This document shows, piece by piece, positions 61,937 to 64,000 of a stretch of 64,000 nucleotides of DNA. The stretch comes from Stenotrophomonas ginsengisoli (lineage in GTDB: Bacteria > Pseudomonadota > Gammaproteobacteria > Xanthomonadales > Xanthomonadaceae), in contig NZ_LDJM01000032.1 of assembly GCF_001431485.1 (NCBI RefSeq), positions 1-64,000 on the forward strand. The letters are read 5' to 3'. A program made the translations under genes and the position numbers. The notes under the pieces were generated by a model. That model did not search any database. It worked only from the letters and a program-made list of their open reading frames with translations, and was not told the DNA's origin. Position 1 is the first letter of the stretch. Each line of letters opens with the position of its first letter.

Positions 61937-62968
61937 TCAATTGATGCTGCACTGGCGCCAGCGCACCTGTTCCTGGGTGCCCACACGCGGATTGAGCTGC
62001 ACGCGTACCGTGCGCAATGACGGGTAGCGGTGCAGCACCGGGCAGATCAGCTCCATCGCCCGCACCTCGTCCACGTCGCGGTCCACGGTGACGGTGGTCT
62101 GGGTCATCCAGATGGCCGAATGCAGGCCCGCAGTGCTGGCCAGCAGGCGCGATACCTGCTGCTGGTAACGACGCAGCAGGGCCGGATCCGGGTTCTGTAC
62201 GCGGATATCGATTCCGTCGACCAGCCACTGTGAGGCATCCTCCTCAACGGCCAGCGCGTCAGGCAGGGTGGCAGGCGTCTTGGCTGCCTGCGCTGCCGGC
62301 TGCTGCGCGCTGCTGCCCTGCGCTGCGGCCGAGGGAGCTGCAGGGCGCTGGCCGGCAGTATCAGCAGCAGTGCCGGTCATGCTGTCAAGGCCGATGCCGG
62401 TCAGCAGGCCAATGGCCAGGCAGCCCAGTGCGGCAATGCCGGTGCGGCGGATGGTGGTGCGCTGCGCGTGCTGGCTGGCGTTGCTTTCCAGCTCCCCGGG
62501 CAGATAGGGATGCAGCAATGACCACAGGGCAGGGCCGTCGATGATCTCGATCCGGTGGCGCGCGGCCAGCTCTCGACCCTCCCGCGACACCGTGCCCTGG
62601 GTCAGCAACAATCCGCCATGGGCGCCTGCCAGGCGGATCTTGGTGCCCAGCTCGACCACGGCCGCTTCGCCAATGCGATAGGACAGGCCGTGCTTGCACG
62701 ACACCAGCCAGGGCTGCGCGTTGTGTTGCATCAACCAATCGGCACTGGGCTCGCCGGCGGTGTGCTCGCTGTCATCGATGACCTGCATGCCGCGCTTTTC
62801 GATCAAGGCGCGGCGCACGATATGGGCAAAATCACGCCAGTGCATATCGGCCAATGCAGACAGGCCGTGCTCACGGGCAATCCGTTGCCGGGCAGGCAGC
62901 CACAGCCAGGCGGCAAGCAAGGCCAGGCAGGCAGTGGCCACTACGAGGGCGATAAGCCAGGCAAGCAT
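61937..62968 (-). CDS. Membrane protein with an Mrr-like restriction-endonuclease fold
   Basis: A 343-residue protein. Two transmembrane segments (about 2-24 and 176-194) flank a cytosolic domain (about 40-160) that looks like the Mrr_cat fold: MHWRDFAHIVRRALIEKRG, Asp77, the WLVSCKHG strand with Lys92, and GRELAARHRIEIIDG. The usual (Q/E)xK reads SCK, so catalysis is uncertain. The C-terminal part (about 250-343) after an Ala/Gln-rich linker is likely periplasmic. The ATG at 62968 has GGAAC upstream; 24 codons of earlier frame are unsupported. Confidence 0.75.
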   Translation of the reverse strand: MLAWLIALVVATACLALLAAWLWLPARQRIAREHGLSALADMHWRDFAHIVRRALIEKRGMQVIDDSEHTAGEPSADWLMQHNAQPWLVSCKHGLSYRIGEAAVVELGTKIRLAGAHGGLLLTQGTVSREGRELAARHRIEIIDGPALWSLLHPYLPGELESNASQHAQRTTIRRTGIAALGCLAIGLLTGIGLDSMTGTAADTAGQRPAAPSAAAQGSSAQQPAAQAAKTPATLPDALAVEEDASQWLVDGIDIRVQNPDPALLRRYQQQVSRLLASTAGLHSAIWMTQTTVTVDRDVDEVRAMELICPVLHRYPSLRTVRVQLNPRVGTQEQVRWRQCSIN

Positions 62969-63010
62969 CCAGATCTGTTCCGTGATCGATGGCGAAGAGC
63001 CCGATTTTAG

Positions 63011-63039
63011 CCTGTCCCGGGCCGGCTGGGTGACAGGCA
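63011..63039 (-). other. Inverted repeat before the Mrr-like gene
   Basis: On the minus strand GCCTGTC (63033-63039) and GACAGGC (63011-63017... read as its complement) pair around a GC-rich loop. It directly follows the T run of the hairpin RNA candidate and lies in the leader of the Mrr-like gene. Role unknown. Confidence 0.35.
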
Positions 63040-63108
63040 AAAAAAACCGCCACTCCTGCGTGCCATGAGGGGAGGGGAGCTATGGCACGAGGTACTGCGT
63101 GGCGGTTT
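63037..63108 (-). ncRNA. Candidate C-rich hairpin small RNA (or extended terminator)
   Basis: On the minus strand a compact structure ends in eight T (63046-63039). Outer arms AAACCGCCAC and GTGGCGGTTT (63108-63099 with 63053-63044) and inner arms CGTGCCAT and ATGGCACG (63089-63082 with 63066-63059) are perfect, separated by internal loops that may add CCT/AGG pairs. The 15-base top loop is AGCTCCCCTCCCCTC. A promoter-like TTGCAA-17-GACAAT (63141-63136 and 63118-63113) would start RNA at the foot of the stem. The alternative is a long terminator of the phasin gene, whose stop is 43 bases upstream. Confidence 0.55.
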
Positions 63109-63112
63109 CCGG

Positions 63113-63141
63113 ATTGTCATCCATTCATTGCTGCTTTGCAA
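63113..63141 (-). promoter_or_regulatory. Candidate promoter of the hairpin RNA
   Basis: TTGCAA (63136-63141) and, on the minus strand, GACAAT (63118-63113) with a 17-base spacer; each matches the sigma70 consensus at four of six positions. Confidence 0.45.
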
Positions 63142-63151
63142 CAAATGACCG

Positions 63152-63634
63152 TCAGGGCAGCGGCGGCTTCGGGCTGGAGACCTCGACGGTATGGCTCGGG
63201 GTAGCCACCGGGCGGGCTTCCAGCTGGCCGATACGCTGGCGCAGCGCGGCAATCTCGGCGTGCAGCGCGGTCACTTCGTCGGCCGTGGGGACCTTGAGCC
63301 GGCGCAGGATCGACTGCACTTGATCATCCATGGCGTGCTCCACCTTGTCCCAGGTGCGTGCGGTGCGTTCGCGGGCCTGGCCCAGGCCGGCGGCCAGGTT
63401 GTCCTGCAGGGTGGAGGCATTGTCGGCAGCGGATTTTCCGCGTTGCTCGTAGGCCTGGCCATCGCGCACCAGGCTGTCGAACAGGCGGCTGCCTTCGCTC
63501 TGGGCACGGTTGAATGCCCCCAGTCCGGCCAGCCAGACCTGGTGGGCCGAATCGCTCAGGCGCTGGGAGAAACGATCATTGCCGCTTGATTCGTGCTCGT
63601 GGCCCGGCGGCGGTGTGTGCGTGGAGTGGGTCAT
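63152..63634 (-). CDS. Phasin family protein (PHA granule-associated)
   Basis: A 160-residue protein with the phasin core: HQVWLAGLGAFNRAQSEGSRLFDSLVRDG (about 32-60), then an amphipathic helix and a C-terminal heptad region (EVTALHAEIAALRQRIGQLEAR). Such proteins coat polyhydroxyalkanoate granules and adjust their size. The next upstream gene is also of the PHA system. No polymerase gene is in the window. Confidence 0.85.
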   Translation of the reverse strand: MTHSTHTPPPGHEHESSGNDRFSQRLSDSAHQVWLAGLGAFNRAQSEGSRLFDSLVRDGQAYEQRGKSAADNASTLQDNLAAGLGQARERTARTWDKVEHAMDDQVQSILRRLKVPTADEVTALHAEIAALRQRIGQLEARPVATPSHTVEVSSPKPPLP

Positions 63635-63708
63635 CGCTGCGTCCTGTTGCCGAAGAAACTGCCCAAGACTCTAGCCGCTGCCATTGTTGCCTGCACGTGA
63701 TGACCGGA

Positions 63709-63978
63709 TCAGCCCAGGCGCTCGCCGAGTACGCGCTGGATTTCCTCTTCGACCATCGATTGCATCATCGAATAGGGAAACCCCAGCTGGGCGGTGACCC
63801 GCACCTGGCCCGGCAGCAGGCTGATCCGCCCATCCACACCGCTGCGTGCAAATACCAGGGCGTCACCGTCCCAGTGGTTGATGACCTGGAAACGTTCGCT
63901 CAGTTTTTCAGCAATGGCCTGTACGACGTTGCGGACGGCACCGGCATCCAGGCCGTGCGGGTGGGAAATATCGATCAT
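63709..63978 (-). CDS. Polyhydroxyalkanoic acid system family protein
   Basis: An 89-residue protein matching PF09650-type small proteins of PHA gene regions: IDISHPHGLDAGAV at the start and RISLLPGQVRVTAQLGFPYSMM in the middle. The precise role is unknown. It precedes the phasin gene by 74 bases in the same direction, so both are likely co-expressed. Only 22 bases remain to the window edge. Confidence 0.8.
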   Translation of the reverse strand: MIDISHPHGLDAGAVRNVVQAIAEKLSERFQVINHWDGDALVFARSGVDGRISLLPGQVRVTAQLGFPYSMMQSMVEEEIQRVLGERLG

Positions 63979-64000
63979 GGGAAGGTGTGGTAATGAACAG

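Overview
The window is 64 kb of gene-dense, GC-rich chromosome from a gammaproteobacterium, almost certainly a member of the Xanthomonadaceae (Lysobacteraceae; Xanthomonas, Stenotrophomonas, Pseudoxanthomonas or a relative). The signs are a methionine synthase split into two genes behind an ArsR-methyltransferase fusion, a 1,655-residue NAD-glutamate dehydrogenase, the smc-zipA-ligA order, mtnA next to gyrA, an 835-residue LigA, a large TonB-dependent receptor, and many lipoproteins. I see no insertion sequence, prophage, tRNA, rRNA or CRISPR array. It reads as core chromosome with a few accessory genes.

Layout. 1-5.4 kb: the end of fumC, one lipoprotein gene, then a six-gene minus-strand operon (small membrane protein, YtrA-type GntR repressor, ABC ATPase, ABC permease, a GSGD-repeat lipoprotein, a second lipoprotein). 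A perfect palindrome lies in its promoter region. 5.4-8.8 kb: lipoprotein glutathione peroxidase, periplasmic FKBP isomerase, slyX, a DUF2058 gene and a secreted protein. 8.9-16.1 kb: a tightly coupled minus-strand methionine-cycle operon (ArsR-methyltransferase, metH homocysteine half, a methyltransferase, metH cobalamin half, a DUF6508-like gene, an MFS transporter). 16.2-24.4 kb: acyl-CoA dehydrogenase, NAD-glutamate dehydrogenase, NAD kinase, 5'-nucleotidase. 24.5-28.4 kb: hipBA, a trimethylamine-monooxygenase-like FMO, a DUF2939 protein. 28.5-33.1 kb: sbcDC. 33.2-38.9 kb: TonB-dependent receptor facing a TPR/2OG-oxygenase gene and a small secreted protein. 39-45.2 kb: SF1 helicase, DUF2059 and DUF2461 genes, exonuclease I, beta-carbonic anhydrase, two small proteins. 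45.3-48.6 kb: asnS, an A-type Fe-S carrier, rpsF-rpsR-rplI. 48.7-61 kb: smc, zipA, ligA, a GNAT gene, epmA, mtnA, gyrA. 61-64 kb: a HutC-like regulator, an Mrr-like membrane protein, and two polyhydroxyalkanoate-system genes with a candidate small RNA between them and the Mrr-like gene.

Many neighbours are translationally coupled by ATGA, GTGA or TGATG overlaps: the ABC operon, the metH operon, sbcDC, exonuclease I with DUF2461, and ligA-GNAT-epmA. DNA maintenance is heavily represented (SbcCD, exonuclease I, SMC, LigA, gyrase, a lone SF1 helicase, an Mrr-fold protein).

For a second look I would choose: the C-rich hairpin RNA candidate at 63.04-63.11 kb; the methyltransferase gene between the two metH halves; the GSGD-repeat lipoprotein in a YtrA-type ABC operon; the palindrome that fills the promoter spacer of the TonB receptor; the Tmm-like monooxygenase with a palindrome and a leader hairpin; and the Mrr-fold membrane protein with an altered catalytic motif. 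All functions are inferred from the sequence alone and no database search was run.
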